NCBI RefSeq assembly: GCF_003248505.1
Contig: NZ_QFOA01000001.1
Coordinates: 62,001-126,000, forward strand
Length of the DNA: 64,000 nucleotides
Source of the DNA: Sphingobium sp.
GTDB lineage: Bacteria; Pseudomonadota; Alphaproteobacteria; Sphingomonadales; Sphingomonadaceae
Direction: 5' to 3'
Shown piece after piece: positions 26,762 to 37,200 of the stretch. A program made the position numbers and the translations under genes. Numbering within the stretch: position 1 is the stretch's first letter; each line of letters opens with the position of its first letter. The notes under the pieces were generated by a model, which was given only the letters and a program-made list of their open reading frames with translations, had not been told where the DNA came from and did not search any database.

Positions 26762-27781
26762 TTAGCGTTCGGGGTAGCCCTGCCGCCGGTTCGCCGCGCC
26801 GCACGTGCGGGTAAAAATCCGCTTGTGTGCGTCGCTCCAGTCGAGCGGACGGCTGGTCGGATCGAAACTGCCATCGGCCTCCACGGGCTTCCACTCGACC
26901 GCGCCCCCATCCCCGCGCGAGTGCGTAGAGGAGCCGTAGATCGGCAGATGCTCGATTGCGCCGTCGATCGCGCCGGGCTCAATTCCCATCCACGCAAAAA
27001 TCGCACGCAGCGCGCCACCCTTGTCGCGCACCACGTCCTCGTACCGCAGCGGCATCACGCGGTCGGCGGGCTGGTGCGCCAGGAAGGCTTCACTCTTTTC
27101 CATCGCCATGCGCGTTTCGAGGCACACATCCTCGAACGTCCGGCTCATTCGGGTGCGGGCGAAGGTGCGCATGAAGCTGTCGACGATATAGCGTGCGTCG
27201 CGCACGATGAAGATCATCCTGTCCTGTGGGAACAGGGTGGGGAAGAGTTCGATGTTATAGACCAAGGGGGTCTTGATCAGCGTGACGCTGGCTGGATCGG
27301 CCATATCCAGAAGGCGGTTGCGAAACCCCGACACGGCATAGCTCATCCACTCCATCCGGCCGAACGCTGCACCGCTGGGCGGATGCACTCGCCCGATGAG
27401 GTCGGTCGGGCCGCGGAAATAGCTCTCGCCCGCAAGGATGGGCATTTCAGCAAAAGCGATCCGGCTGCGCACGAACGGCGGAACTCGCAGCAGCAGTTCG
27501 TAGAGGAAGTTCGTCCCGCTGCGCGGCATCACGCCATAGATGAACAGCAACTGCCTGTCCTCGAAGCGTTTCTGCGCGGACGCGGCGACGGCTTCGAGAT
27601 GGCGGCGCTCCCCGTCCTCTATTCCGGCGTCGGCATAAAGTGCGGGGTCTAGCGTAGGGCGCCGCAGGGCGCGGCGAAGCATGAAGCGCAGGCGCGGGAG
27701 ACGCGCATAAAGATATCGCTCATCGTCCAGTCGCATCCGTTGGTTGTCCAATAGGCAGCGCAAAAGAGATAGCCTTCCCAT
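26762..27781 (-). CDS. Sulfotransferase-like protein
   Basis: A protein of about 339 residues with the PAPS 5'-phosphosulfate loop YGVMPRSGTNFLYELL and the 3'-phosphate site MIFIVRDARYIVDSFMR, the two hallmarks of sulfotransferases. No signal or membrane segment is visible. It would transfer sulfate from PAPS to a sugar hydroxyl, consistent with a sulfated EPS, though related P-loop proteins of unknown chemistry exist. The start is uncertain: ATG 27781 is used; TTG 27814 and ATG 27736 are in frame, none with a strong ribosome site. It ends 9 bp from the convergent LapG-like gene. Confidence 0.75.
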   Translation of the reverse strand: MGRLSLLRCLLDNQRMRLDDERYLYARLPRLRFMLRRALRRPTLDPALYADAGIEDGERRHLEAVAASAQKRFEDRQLLFIYGVMPRSGTNFLYELLLRVPPFVRSRIAFAEMPILAGESYFRGPTDLIGRVHPPSGAAFGRMEWMSYAVSGFRNRLLDMADPASVTLIKTPLVYNIELFPTLFPQDRMIFIVRDARYIVDSFMRTFARTRMSRTFEDVCLETRMAMEKSEAFLAHQPADRVMPLRYEDVVRDKGGALRAIFAWMGIEPGAIDGAIEHLPIYGSSTHSRGDGGAVEWKPVEADGSFDPTSRPLDWSDAHKRIFTRTCGAANRRQGYPER

Positions 27782-27845
27782 GTGCGGGGATATTGTCAAG
27801 GTAACCTTGCCCAATTCTGGAGCGAATTGACCCTGGCCGGGACGG

Positions 27846-27879
27846 AAAAAGCCGGGCCATGGGAATGGCCCGGCTTTTT
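27846..27879 (-). terminator. Bidirectional-type terminator after RTX-GH5 gene
   Basis: A 10-bp perfect stem, GCCGGGCCAT (27851-27860) with ATGGCCCGGC (27865-27874), has loop GGGA. A5 lies on the left and T5 on the right, so it can act in either direction. It sits 18 bp downstream of the stop of the GH5 RTX gene and separates it from the sulfotransferase-like gene. Confidence 0.8.
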
Positions 27880-27896
27880 AACGGCATCATTTCGGA

Positions 27897-30674
27897 TCAG
27901 AGGATGAAGGACATGTCGGACTGGAGGAACTTGCCGGTCATGTCGAAATGATCGACCTTGTATGGGGAATCCGCGCCTGCCTGATAATGGCCGATGTCCT
28001 TGCTGCCATTGTCGTGCACGATGGTTTTGTCCCATCCGCCGTTAGCCAGATAGGAAATCCAGCTCTTCATCGACCAACCGCTGCTGAATTCGCCCTTGCT
28101 GGTCAACTGTCCCGCGGTGCTGAAATAATCGATGATCCAGTCGCCGTCGGCTTCTTTGTAGCTGTGCTGCTTGACCTTGCCGTCGTTATAATAGCTGCTG
28201 CTGCCGACCATCGACCAGTTCTTGTCATATTCGGTCGACTGGCTGACGACGCCCTTGGTGTAGCTGGACTGGACGTAGCCGCCGTTGAGATAGTCGGTCG
28301 ATTCGGTGATCAGGCCTGCAATCCCCAGCTTTTCGGTGCGGATTACGCTGTCCGATCCGGCGGCGTATACCGTACCTGTGCCCGAACCGTCGGTGGCGAA
28401 ATGATAGGCCTTTACCGTGCCGTCCTTGTTGAGGATCGACTGCGTAGTGGCATGGCCGCTGATATCGTAGACGGTTCGGGATACAAGATCCCCGTCGCTG
28501 TTCAGCAGGTCGCGGATCGACACCGCTTCCTTGGCATATCCGTGCACATCGACCTGGGTCGTGCCGTCCGCCAGCACCGTCTTTGTCGCAGGCGCATTGA
28601 TGAACTTATCCAGCACATCCATCTGCCCGCTGTCGATCGCGCCCTTCATCGGTTGGACCGAGTAGATATAGTTGCCCTGCCACACCGAACCTGCAGCCCA
28701 GTAGGACACGCCCTGCCACACATCCTCGTTGCCCTTGAGGAAGTGCATCATCGTGTCGAGAGCCGCCAGCGAAGGCTGGTTGTCCGCGACGCCCGTTTCG
28801 CCCAGATACAATTTGTAGCCGTTGGCGCGCGCCCAGTCGGTGACTGCGGCCAGGCGGTCGGCCCCGATCGTCTCGGACACGACAGAGGAACCTGTGCCCG
28901 ATGTGTTGGCATCCAGATACTGATGCACTTCGAAGGCGAAGTTCTTGAGCGGGTCGACGATCGCGCCAGCCTTGCCCAGCACGGACGCGTTACCGTTGGT
29001 CAGCCAGCGGTCGCCCGCGCTCCAGTCGACGCCGGGCACCAATATCTGCTGGGTCGCGCCGGTCGCGCGAATGGCGCCGATCGCGTCGTTGACCATGCCC
29101 AGCCACGCGTTCGCAGACGTAATCTGCGGTTCGTTCATAAGGCCGAAGGACACATTGCTGTCGCCGGCGAACGATGTCGCAATTTTCGACCACAGGTCGG
29201 CAAAGGCACTGGTGGGCACCGATGCGCTGCCGATCAGATTGCCGTTATATTTGCCGTAGTTGTGCACGTCGATGATGACGTTCATGCCCAGGGACTTGGC
29301 ATAGTCGACGGTGGCGTGGATTTTTGCCAGATAGGCGGCATCGAATGCGCCGCCCAATGTGGGTTGCAGGCTTTCCCACGCGATGGGGAGGCGCAGGTCG
29401 TTCATCCCCTTCGCCGCGAAATAGGTGATTTCTTCTGTTGTGGGGAAATAGTCGATACCCGTTTTTTGCCCCTTGGGCCCGATATACTCAGCACCGTTGA
29501 TATTGATGCCGATATTGAGGCCGCTCGTATTGGGCGACACAACATCGCTGAACTTGAAGTTGGCGGTGGACAGGTCGGTCGCCTTGACGCCCAGCAACTT
29601 CAGGCTGTCGCTGCCGTTCAGCGTGATGACCGTGTCCTTGCCCGCCTGCGCGATGCGGGAGGACAGTTGCTCGAACTTGGCAAAGCCATAGTTGCCAAGA
29701 TCGATCATGTCCGCCTGCAAGCCCCTGGCGGTGAAGTCTGTGATCGTGTCGGCGCCGTCGCCTTTGTAGTGAACGAAGGTATCGCTGCCCGCGCCGCCGG
29801 TCAGCATGTCGTTGCCCTTGCCACCGCGCAGGACGTCGTTGCCCTTGCCGCCCAGCAGAACGTCGCTTGCATCGGTGCCGATCAGCGTCTTGTCGACGAT
29901 CTGCTCGGGCGCCCTGAAGGTGGTCGTGCCATTGCTGAACATGTTGGTGCGCGCGTCGCTTACGACAGCGCCGTTATAGGTGATGCCGTTCACATAGAGG
30001 TTGCGGTCCTGCACGAAGGTCAAATCGGCGGCATTGCGCGTATCGTTCACATATTTGATCGCGATGTCGTGTGCGCCGTTGCCCCAGTCGCCCTTCAGCG
30101 TGACTTCGTCATTTGCCCCGTCGCGGCGCGATGCCTGCGCTTCGAATGTGCCGCCGACCTGCGTGCCGTCGACGAACACCTGATACCGCGCGTTGCCGAC
30201 ATAGGCGTCCTGCGCGATCTTGAGTGTCAGCGTGTCGGGGCCGTTCCCCAGCGTGAAGCTGCCGGTCGTGGAGGTGGCGTTGGCAGGCACGGCGAAGGTG
30301 GATGCGCCATTGCTGAACATGTTGGTTCGCGTGTCGCTGACCAGCGCGCCGTTATAGGCGACGCTGTGGACATAGAGATTGCGATCCTGGCTGTTGTCGG
30401 GGGCCAGCGGATTGCGGATATCGTTGACATATTGCACCGTCACCTGATGCGCGCCGGACCCGAAATCGCCCTTGATGGTCAGAGTGTCGGTGACGCCCGA
30501 CGACCGCAGCGCCGATGCTTCGAACAGATCGCCGACCTGCTTGCCGTCGACGAATACCAGATATCGCGCATTGCCGAGGTAGGCGTCCTGCGAGACGGTC
30601 AGGACGAAGCTGTCCGGACCCTTGCCAATTTCCATGGATTTCGGCGCGAAGCCGATGTTCGATGCGACCGTCAT
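27897..30674 (-). CDS. RTX protein with two carbohydrate-binding modules and GH5 glycanase domain (T1SS substrate)
   Basis: About 925 residues, without an N-terminal signal. Order: two related beta-sandwich modules of about 115 residues with DAYLGNARYxVFVDGxQVG and DRNLYV (CBM60-like xylan/glucan-binding type); a short RTX block (GGKGNDVLRGGKGNDMLTGG); a GH5 cellulase-like domain with acid/base E515 (GLMNEPQ) and nucleophile E626 (YLGETG); then about 200 residues of short Tyr/Gly/Asp repeats ending DMSFIL, a plausible type I secretion signal. ATG 30674 has a TAGGG site; ATG 30710 lacks one. It is divergent from the T1SS ABC gene. It probably cuts a beta-1,4-glucan-like backbone outside the cell. 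Confidence 0.87.
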   Translation of the reverse strand: MTVASNIGFAPKSMEIGKGPDSFVLTVSQDAYLGNARYLVFVDGKQVGDLFEASALRSSGVTDTLTIKGDFGSGAHQVTVQYVNDIRNPLAPDNSQDRNLYVHSVAYNGALVSDTRTNMFSNGASTFAVPANATSTTGSFTLGNGPDTLTLKIAQDAYVGNARYQVFVDGTQVGGTFEAQASRRDGANDEVTLKGDWGNGAHDIAIKYVNDTRNAADLTFVQDRNLYVNGITYNGAVVSDARTNMFSNGTTTFRAPEQIVDKTLIGTDASDVLLGGKGNDVLRGGKGNDMLTGGAGSDTFVHYKGDGADTITDFTARGLQADMIDLGNYGFAKFEQLSSRIAQAGKDTVITLNGSDSLKLLGVKATDLSTANFKFSDVVSPNTSGLNIGININGAEYIGPKGQKTGIDYFPTTEEITYFAAKGMNDLRLPIAWESLQPTLGGAFDAAYLAKIHATVDYAKSLGMNVIIDVHNYGKYNGNLIGSASVPTSAFADLWSKIATSFAGDSNVSFGLMNEPQITSANAWLGMVNDAIGAIRATGATQQILVPGVDWSAGDRWLTNGNASVLGKAGAIVDPLKNFAFEVHQYLDANTSGTGSSVVSETIGADRLAAVTDWARANGYKLYLGETGVADNQPSLAALDTMMHFLKGNEDVWQGVSYWAAGSVWQGNYIYSVQPMKGAIDSGQMDVLDKFINAPATKTVLADGTTQVDVHGYAKEAVSIRDLLNSDGDLVSRTVYDISGHATTQSILNKDGTVKAYHFATDGSGTGTVYAAGSDSVIRTEKLGIAGLITESTDYLNGGYVQSSYTKGVVSQSTEYDKNWSMVGSSSYYNDGKVKQHSYKEADGDWIIDYFSTAGQLTSKGEFSSGWSMKSWISYLANGGWDKTIVHDNGSKDIGHYQAGADSPYKVDHFDMTGKFLQSDMSFIL

Positions 30675-31090
30675 TGCTATTGCCCTACCGCTGTCAGGAG
30701 TCAGGGCCATCGTAAGCGGCGGCGGGAAAAATAGGCTGAAGCGCCGTGGTTAATCGACCGCTAGTTCTGTTATTTTCGTTAAACCTGCGGAATAAGTGAG
30801 TTCGACGACGGGTCGTTTCGCTTTGGCAACTGCGATCGTTTGAGACGAACTGAAGTTGAATCATGGCTCAGACTTAAAATAAGGCGATTCCGTTTCCGCG
30901 GCGGGCATGTATTTTCTTGCGACGACAGCGCCCCTCTGGCTGCCCAACGCGTGCCGGATTTGCGACGAACCGTTGAAAACAAGGGATTTCCGCTGCTCTG
31001 GTTGACCCGTTGTTTACCTCTTTTGCCTAGGAACGATTCAGAACGATTGCGCTCCTTCCGTCGATGGGGCCGGTCCCTAAGGAATCCTCC
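30675..31090. other. Divergent intergenic region between RTX-GH5 gene and T1SS genes
   Basis: A 416-bp gap with lower GC than its surroundings that must hold promoters for both directions. A short direct repeat, AACGATT, occurs twice 11 bases apart near 31032-31050, upstream of the ABC transporter gene. No gene, terminator or named operator was recognised. Confidence 0.5.
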
Positions 31091-32854
31091 ATGAGCCAGT
31101 CTGCGGCGTCGCCCATGCCCGAAGAACTCCGCGCGGTCGTCCGCCGCTATCGCAAAGCCTTTCTTACCGTCGCCTTGTTAAGCGCGGTTTTGAACGTGCT
31201 GGTGTTGGGCGGCTCGATCTACATGATGATGGTGTACGATTCGGTGCTGCCAAGTCATAGCTTGCCGACGCTCTTCGGCCTGCTGGCGATGCTGGTGGGA
31301 GTCTACGCCTGCCAAGGCATTTTTGAGAATTACCGCAGCGGATTGCTCAGCGACGTCGGCAATTCGCTCGACCGTGCTTTGGCGCGGCGGGTCCAGCGCG
31401 CCATGACCGATGTGGCTCTGCATCGCGGGTCGCCGGCAGGCGACGGGCTCAGCCCCATGCGCGATCTTGAAGCGGTGCGGGCGTGGTTTGCGGGGCCGGG
31501 GCCGACGACGCTCATCGATCTTCCCTGGATACTTTTCTTCATCGGCGTCCTGATGCTTCTGCATTTCTGGACCGGCTTCACCGCACTGGTGGGGGGCGCG
31601 ATCCTCGTCTGCCTCACCATCGCGACCAATCGCATGGTCAAGGGACCAAGCGAAACCGCCAGTCGCACGTCCGCCGACCGTTATGCCATCGCCGAAGTAG
31701 GCGTGCGCCATGCAGAGGTCCTCTCGGCGCTCGGGATGCGGGGGCGTCTGCTCGACCGTCTTCAACAGGTGAATTCCGACTATCTCGCGGCGCAGCGGAA
31801 CATGAACCGATCGGTCGCGACGCTAGGCGCGATGAGCCGGATCGGTCGGATGCTGCTGCAATCGCTGATTCTTACCGTCGGCGCGATCCTCGTCATCAAG
31901 GGACAGGCCTCGGGCGGGGCGATCTTCGCCTCCTCGATCCTCGCGGGGCGCGCGCTGGCCCCTGTGGATCAGGCGATCGCCAACTGGAAGTCGATGATCG
32001 CGGCGCGTGCCGGCTGGTCGCGCTTGTCCGAATTGCTGGCGAAGGTGCCGCCCGAGCCTGCGACCGCGAACATCCTGCCGCGCCCCGAGACGTCCCTTCA
32101 GGTCCAGAATCTTTTCGTCGCGCCCCCAGGTTCGCAGCAACTGACTGTGCAGGCCGCCGATTTCTCGCTCAACGCGGGCGATGGCCTCGCCATCATCGGG
32201 CCGAGCGCGGCGGGAAAATCCTCGCTCGGTCGCGCGCTGGTGGGCATCTGGCGCCCGATCCGCGGCGCCATCCGCCTCGATGGCGCGGCGCTCGACCAAT
32301 ATCCCGAGGATGTGCTGGGCCGATATCTGGGTTATCTTCCCCAGACGGTTGAGCTGTTCGAAGGCACAGTCGCCGAGAATATCGCGCGCTTCGATCCCGA
32401 CTGCACGCCCGAAGACGTGATCGCGGCGGCGCGCCAGGCGGGTGTCCACGATATGATCGTGGGTCTTCCTAACGGCTACGAAACGCAGGTCGGCATGAGC
32501 GGTCGCAATCTGTCCGGCGGGCAGCAGCAGCGCATCGGGCTTGCGCGGGCGCTGTACAAGGACCCCTTCGTAGTGCTGCTGGACGAACCCAACAGCAATC
32601 TCGACTCCGAAGGAGACGCAGCGTTGGAGCGGGCGATCGCAGGCATCCGGGCGCGCGGTGGCATCGTCGTGATCATCGCGCACCGCCCCTCCGCTCTCGC
32701 TAATGTCAATCTGGTGCTGATGATGCGGGACGGGCGCATGGAAATGCTTGGCCCTCGCGTCGAGGTGCTCCAGCGGCTCGTCGCAATGCAGGCGCCGCAG
32801 CCCGCGCCGACTCCCGCCCCGGTTTCCGCCCCGGCCACCCGCAACGTCGCCTGA
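31091..32854 (+). CDS. Type I secretion system permease/ATPase (PrtD/PrsD-like)
   Basis: A 587-residue ABC exporter half-transporter. Membrane segments occupy the first 300 residues (GGSIYMMMVYDSVLP near the start is typical of PrtD). The ATPase domain has Walker A GPSAAGKSSLG, signature LSGGQQQRIGLARAL and Walker B VVLLDEPNSNLD. It should dimerise in the inner membrane and drive secretion of the RTX glycanases encoded on both sides. ATG 31091 has an AAGGA site 8 bp upstream. The Pro/Ala-rich C-terminal tail is unconserved. It is followed after 12 bp by the HlyD gene. Confidence 0.95.
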   Translation: MSQSAASPMPEELRAVVRRYRKAFLTVALLSAVLNVLVLGGSIYMMMVYDSVLPSHSLPTLFGLLAMLVGVYACQGIFENYRSGLLSDVGNSLDRALARRVQRAMTDVALHRGSPAGDGLSPMRDLEAVRAWFAGPGPTTLIDLPWILFFIGVLMLLHFWTGFTALVGGAILVCLTIATNRMVKGPSETASRTSADRYAIAEVGVRHAEVLSALGMRGRLLDRLQQVNSDYLAAQRNMNRSVATLGAMSRIGRMLLQSLILTVGAILVIKGQASGGAIFASSILAGRALAPVDQAIANWKSMIAARAGWSRLSELLAKVPPEPATANILPRPETSLQVQNLFVAPPGSQQLTVQAADFSLNAGDGLAIIGPSAAGKSSLGRALVGIWRPIRGAIRLDGAALDQYPEDVLGRYLGYLPQTVELFEGTVAENIARFDPDCTPEDVIAAARQAGVHDMIVGLPNGYETQVGMSGRNLSGGQQQRIGLARALYKDPFVVLLDEPNSNLDSEGDAALERAIAGIRARGGIVVIIAHRPSALANVNLVLMMRDGRMEMLGPRVEVLQRLVAMQAPQPAPTPAPVSAPATRNVA

Positions 32855-32866
32855 GGACCGCCTGTC

Positions 32867-34216
32867 ATGACCAGCCTTTCTCTCCTTCCCACCGGTCCCG
32901 CCGCGCAGGCGCTGCTCCAGCCTTATGATCCCGACGTGCGCATGGCCGGCGCGCTGCGGCGGTCGCTGTTGCTGATGGGCGTGCTGGTGGTCGGCTTCGG
33001 CGCGGCGGGCACGCTGATCCCGATCGGGTCGGCGGTGATCGCTTCGGGCCAGGTCGGCGTCGCCAGCCAGGTCAAGCACATCGCTCATCCGACCGGCGGC
33101 ACCATATCCGACATCCTGGTGCGCAACGGCCAGCATGTGCGCAAGGGACAGGTGCTGATCCGGCTTGACGACAAGGTCGCGGGCACCGATGCCGCCATGG
33201 CGGCTTTGACCGTTGACCAGATGCTGGCTCAAAAGGCGCGACTGGAGGCCGAACGGCTGGGTGCGCCCTCGGTCTCTTTCCCCCAAATTCTCACGGCTCG
33301 CACCGATGGGTCGGCGCGCAAGGCGATGGCGGATGAACAGCGCATGTTCGATCTGCGCCGGTCCGAACAGGCAGGCATGCGCGCGCAGCTTGTCGCGCGG
33401 ATCGCACAATATGATCGCCAGATCGCCGGTTTCCGTGCGCAAATGGCGGCTCTCAACCAACAGCAGGGCCTGATCGAACCCGAACGCCAGAGCATGCAGC
33501 GCCTCTACGACAAGAAGTTGGTGACCTTGTCCCGGCTTAACCAGCTGGAACGCACCGCCGTCGACCTCAACGGTTCGATGGGTGCGCTCAGTGCCCAGGT
33601 CGCCGCGACGCAGGCGCGCATCTCCGAAACGCGCGAGCAAATCATCCAACTGGGCGAAACCCGTCGTAGCGAGGCGGGCAACGAACTTGCGCAGATCAAC
33701 ACTCAGCTCAACCAGCAGAAGAGCCGCAGCGTCATGGCGATCGATCAGCGGGATCGCACTTTAGTGCGTGCCCCGGTCGACGGGGTGGTCGAACAGATGA
33801 GCGTCGCTACCATCGGCGGCGTGATCCGTCCGGCCGAACCCCTGTTGGCGCTCGTGCCCGACAAGGACCAGATGGTGATCGAAGGGGCGATCAACCCGTC
33901 CGACATCGACCAGGTCCGCCGCGACCTGCCCGCGCGGGTTCGCCTGTCCTCGCTCAACAATACGGCAACGCCAGAGCTGAAGGGCCGCGTCATCTATGTC
34001 GGCAGCGATCCCGTCACCGATGGCGAGGGGGCAAGCCGTCGTACCTTCTTCCCCGTGCGCGTCGTCATCGACAAAGCGGCGCTCAAGGCCAATCGCGGCT
34101 TGGCGCTCAAGCCTGGGATGCCCGCAGAGCTGTTCATCGAGACCGGAAGCCGGTCCATGATCTCTTACCTCACCAAGCCATTCCAGGACCAGTTCGCCCG
34201 CGCCTTTCGCGAATGA
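32867..34216 (+). CDS. HlyD family type I secretion membrane fusion protein
   Basis: A 449-residue adaptor. One membrane helix near the N-terminus (SLLLMGVLVVGFGAAGTLIPIGSA) is followed by lipoyl half-motif HIAHPTGGTISDILVRNGQHVRKGQVL, long coiled-coil hairpins (about 130-280) and the returning half VRAPVDGVVEQMSV, then a beta-barrel. It bridges the ABC component to an outer membrane channel. No TolC-like gene is in the window, so the channel must be encoded elsewhere. It forms an operon with the preceding ATPase. Confidence 0.95.
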   Translation: MTSLSLLPTGPAAQALLQPYDPDVRMAGALRRSLLLMGVLVVGFGAAGTLIPIGSAVIASGQVGVASQVKHIAHPTGGTISDILVRNGQHVRKGQVLIRLDDKVAGTDAAMAALTVDQMLAQKARLEAERLGAPSVSFPQILTARTDGSARKAMADEQRMFDLRRSEQAGMRAQLVARIAQYDRQIAGFRAQMAALNQQQGLIEPERQSMQRLYDKKLVTLSRLNQLERTAVDLNGSMGALSAQVAATQARISETREQIIQLGETRRSEAGNELAQINTQLNQQKSRSVMAIDQRDRTLVRAPVDGVVEQMSVATIGGVIRPAEPLLALVPDKDQMVIEGAINPSDIDQVRRDLPARVRLSSLNNTATPELKGRVIYVGSDPVTDGEGASRRTFFPVRVVIDKAALKANRGLALKPGMPAELFIETGSRSMISYLTKPFQDQFARAFRE

Positions 34217-34240
34217 CGCGAAGCTGCCGGGCGACACAAA

Positions 34241-34279
34241 GGGAGCCGGAAGGACCTTTCCCCTTCCGGCTCCCTTTTT
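34241..34279 (+). terminator. Strong bidirectional terminator between hlyD and RTX-GH12 genes
   Basis: A 13-bp perfect stem, GGGAGCCGGAAGG (34241-34253) with 34262-34274, has an 8-nt loop and is followed by T5, with AAA on the left. It lies in the 74-bp gap between two convergent genes and can stop both. Confidence 0.88.
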
Positions 34280-34290
34280 CGCGCTTGCGG

Positions 34291-37200
34291 TCAGAGCTGG
34301 AAATAGCCAGCGTGAACATTGGCGATGCCCTTTAGGACAAAGGCGATGTCGGCCACGCCGTCGCCGTTGACGTCGCCCTCGACGACTGCGTCGCCGTTTA
34401 CCACGCTGTATCGCAACTCCCCTGCAACCTTGTGGAAGCTGTCGGTTCCGATCCAGCGGAACGGGTCGTCCACCGTCGTTCCAGCATTGGCATCTATCGC
34501 TCCAAGGAGGATGCGGTCGCCTTCGAAAAAATTGAAGTCGAGGATCGTGTCTTTAGCCTGTGGCAGCGAATCCGATACCGCATTGAAGACGAACCGGTCC
34601 GCGCCGACCCCACCCATCAAGCGGTCCATGCCCGCACCACCGACCAGGACATCGTCACCCGCCCCGCCGTTCAGTACGTCATGGCCCTCGCCGCCGAACA
34701 ACTGATCGTTGCCGTCGCCACCGTAAAGCTGGTCGTTGCCGGCGTCGCCGTAAAGCATGTCGTTGCCGCCATCGCCGAAGATCGTGTCATCGCCGTCACC
34801 GCCATCGACCAGATCGTCGCCGTCCTTGGCGCCGATATAGTCGTTGCCGCCCATGCCATGGATCACGTCTCTGCCTGCGCTGCCCCAGATGCGGTTATCC
34901 TCAGCATTGCCGGTGACGGTCAGGCCCGCCTTTGCGAGCGCGACCGTCTCGATCCCGGCATGAACGGTGTAGTCGACATAGGTGGTGAGGAAGTCGTCGC
35001 CACTCTCGTCGATCACCACGTCGGTCGTGCTGCGGATCACGTAGCGGTCGTTACCCGCGCCGCCTGCGAGGACATCGTTGCCCGCTCCGCCATCCAGCAG
35101 ATCGTCGCCGTCCCCGCCGTAGAGTGTGTCGTCGCCATCTCCGCCATAGAGCTGATCGTTGCCTGCATCGCCATGGAGGATGTCGTTCCCCGCCCCGCCA
35201 TAGAGGATGTCGTTCCCCTCGCCGCCGTGGATGAGGTCGTCTCCGCCCTTCCCGTCGATATAATCGTCGCCGCCCATGCCGTGGATCACGTCGCGGCCTT
35301 CGCTGCCCCAGATGCGGTTATTTTCCGCATTCCCGGTGACGGTGAGACCCGCCTTGGCGAGGGCGACGGTCTCGATCCCCGCATGGATGGTGTAATCGGC
35401 ATAGGTTGTGACGAAGTCGTCGCCGCTTTCGTCTATGACGACGTCATCGCTGTTCATCACGACATACCGGTCGTTACCCGTGCCGCCGTCCAGGATATTA
35501 TGGCCCGCCCCGCCGCGCAGCACATCGTCGCCCGCACCGCCGATCAGCTGGTTGTCGCCCGCCCCGCCGTTCAGTTCGTCGGCAAAGGCCGTTCCGATGA
35601 CGGAGAAATGCTCTATCGACAGATAGTCGATGTGCCCGCTCCCGATGTCGATGGATCCGTCGGGCTTGGGCGCCTTGAAGACGATTCCTCGTGACAGCGC
35701 CGAAAAATCGACGGTCAGCCGGTCCTGATCGCTTGTTCCGGTCAGCATGGCGCTGTGATCGCTTCCCGCCTTGACGCTGAAGTCCGCCGGCAAGACCGGA
35801 GCGGGCGCGAGCACTGCCTCCTCCTGCGCGGGCGGCGCGACCTCGGGCAGGGGGGGCAGGAGGGTGTGCGCCCCGCTGCCGTCGATGGTCGTCGTGACGG
35901 CGCTGCCGTTCGCGTCGAGATGCTGAACTCTCATATCGAGATTGTTGATCGTGAGGTTGCCGCTGCCCGACGTGACTTCTGCCCCCAACTCCAGCGACGC
36001 CAGATAGCTGTCCGTAGACATGATCCCCTTCGCGCTCAGCGATGAAATGATATCGGCCAGGTCGATGCTGCCCGCCGGGATGTCCTTGTCGCTCACCAGC
36101 GCCACATAAGTGCCCTTCTGGTAGATGGTGGCGCTGAAGTCCCCGTCGCTGTATGTGCCGACCGCGTTGCCAGAGGGGGTGAGCGCGCCCTTGTGCACCC
36201 AGATCATGAGTTCGGTGGAGATCGTGCTCGCGTCGCCGCGCGGCGCCGATGTGAACCAGATGTCGAAGGCGACGTTGAACCCGCTGGTCGTGCCGCCATA
36301 GGCGAGATCGTAGTCCAGCGTCATGCCCTTGATGTCGCCGGCCTTCATTGGGAAGAGGGTGCTGTTGGGATTGGCGCCGGGCGCCATAGGCGACACGCCG
36401 TAGGACAGCGCAGGATAGGCGAGGATGCGATATTCGGTGGCGAGCGCGGCAGGATAGCTCCAGCTGAAGCTGGTTCCTCCCGTCAGGTCGGCTCGGTCTA
36501 CGACACTGCTCAGTGTGTAATCCTTGCCCTCGACCAGCCCGCTCGATCCCCAGGCATTGTTGAGCACGTACCAACCATGGCCGAATTGCACATTCGATGC
36601 GTTCGCCAGCGTCGCCACGTCGGCGATCGCGCCCTTGGCCGCGTTCAGCACCGGGGTGCCCAGCGCCAGGCCGAAGTCGGCCGCGCTCAGCGCCGACGCC
36701 TGCGTATCGCGCAGCACCAGCACCTCGCCGCCGCCAAGATCGACGGTCGTGTCCGCGCCCGTCTGCGCGATGCGTCCTTTAAGATCGTCCCAATTCGAAA
36801 AGCCGTAGTTCCGCAGTGAAATGACATCCCAGCCAATCTGGAAATTCTGGATCACGTCCGATCCGTTACCCTTGGCGACGGTGAAGATGTCCGCGCCTTC
36901 GCCGCCAATCAGGACATCGTCGCCCGCCCCGCCGTCCAACCGCGCGCCGGTCTTGCCCGCAGACACGATGTTGTCGAGCGCGTTGCCGGTGCCGCCCGTC
37001 GACCAAGCACCCATCAGGAACAGGTTCTCCACATTTTCCGGCAGGGTGTAGGTGCCGCCGAACTGTACATATGCGGTGTCGATACCTTCGCCCGCTGCTT
37101 CCCTCACGGTGGCCTTGGGCTGCCACAGATAATAGCTGTCGTCTCCCGCACCGCCGGCCAGCGTTTCGCCCCATTGCGAATACATCGCGTCATTTTTCGC

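Noticed and set aside
27948..30734. A 928-codon open frame on the plus strand opposite the RTX-GH5 gene
   Set aside because: It is the high-GC mirror of a real coding sequence; its translation has no motifs and low-complexity composition, whereas the minus strand has clear GH5 and CBM motifs.
34650..35580. Regularly spaced repeats that could suggest a CRISPR array
   Set aside because: They are coding repeats for RTX nonapeptides in a long open frame, with no unique spacers.
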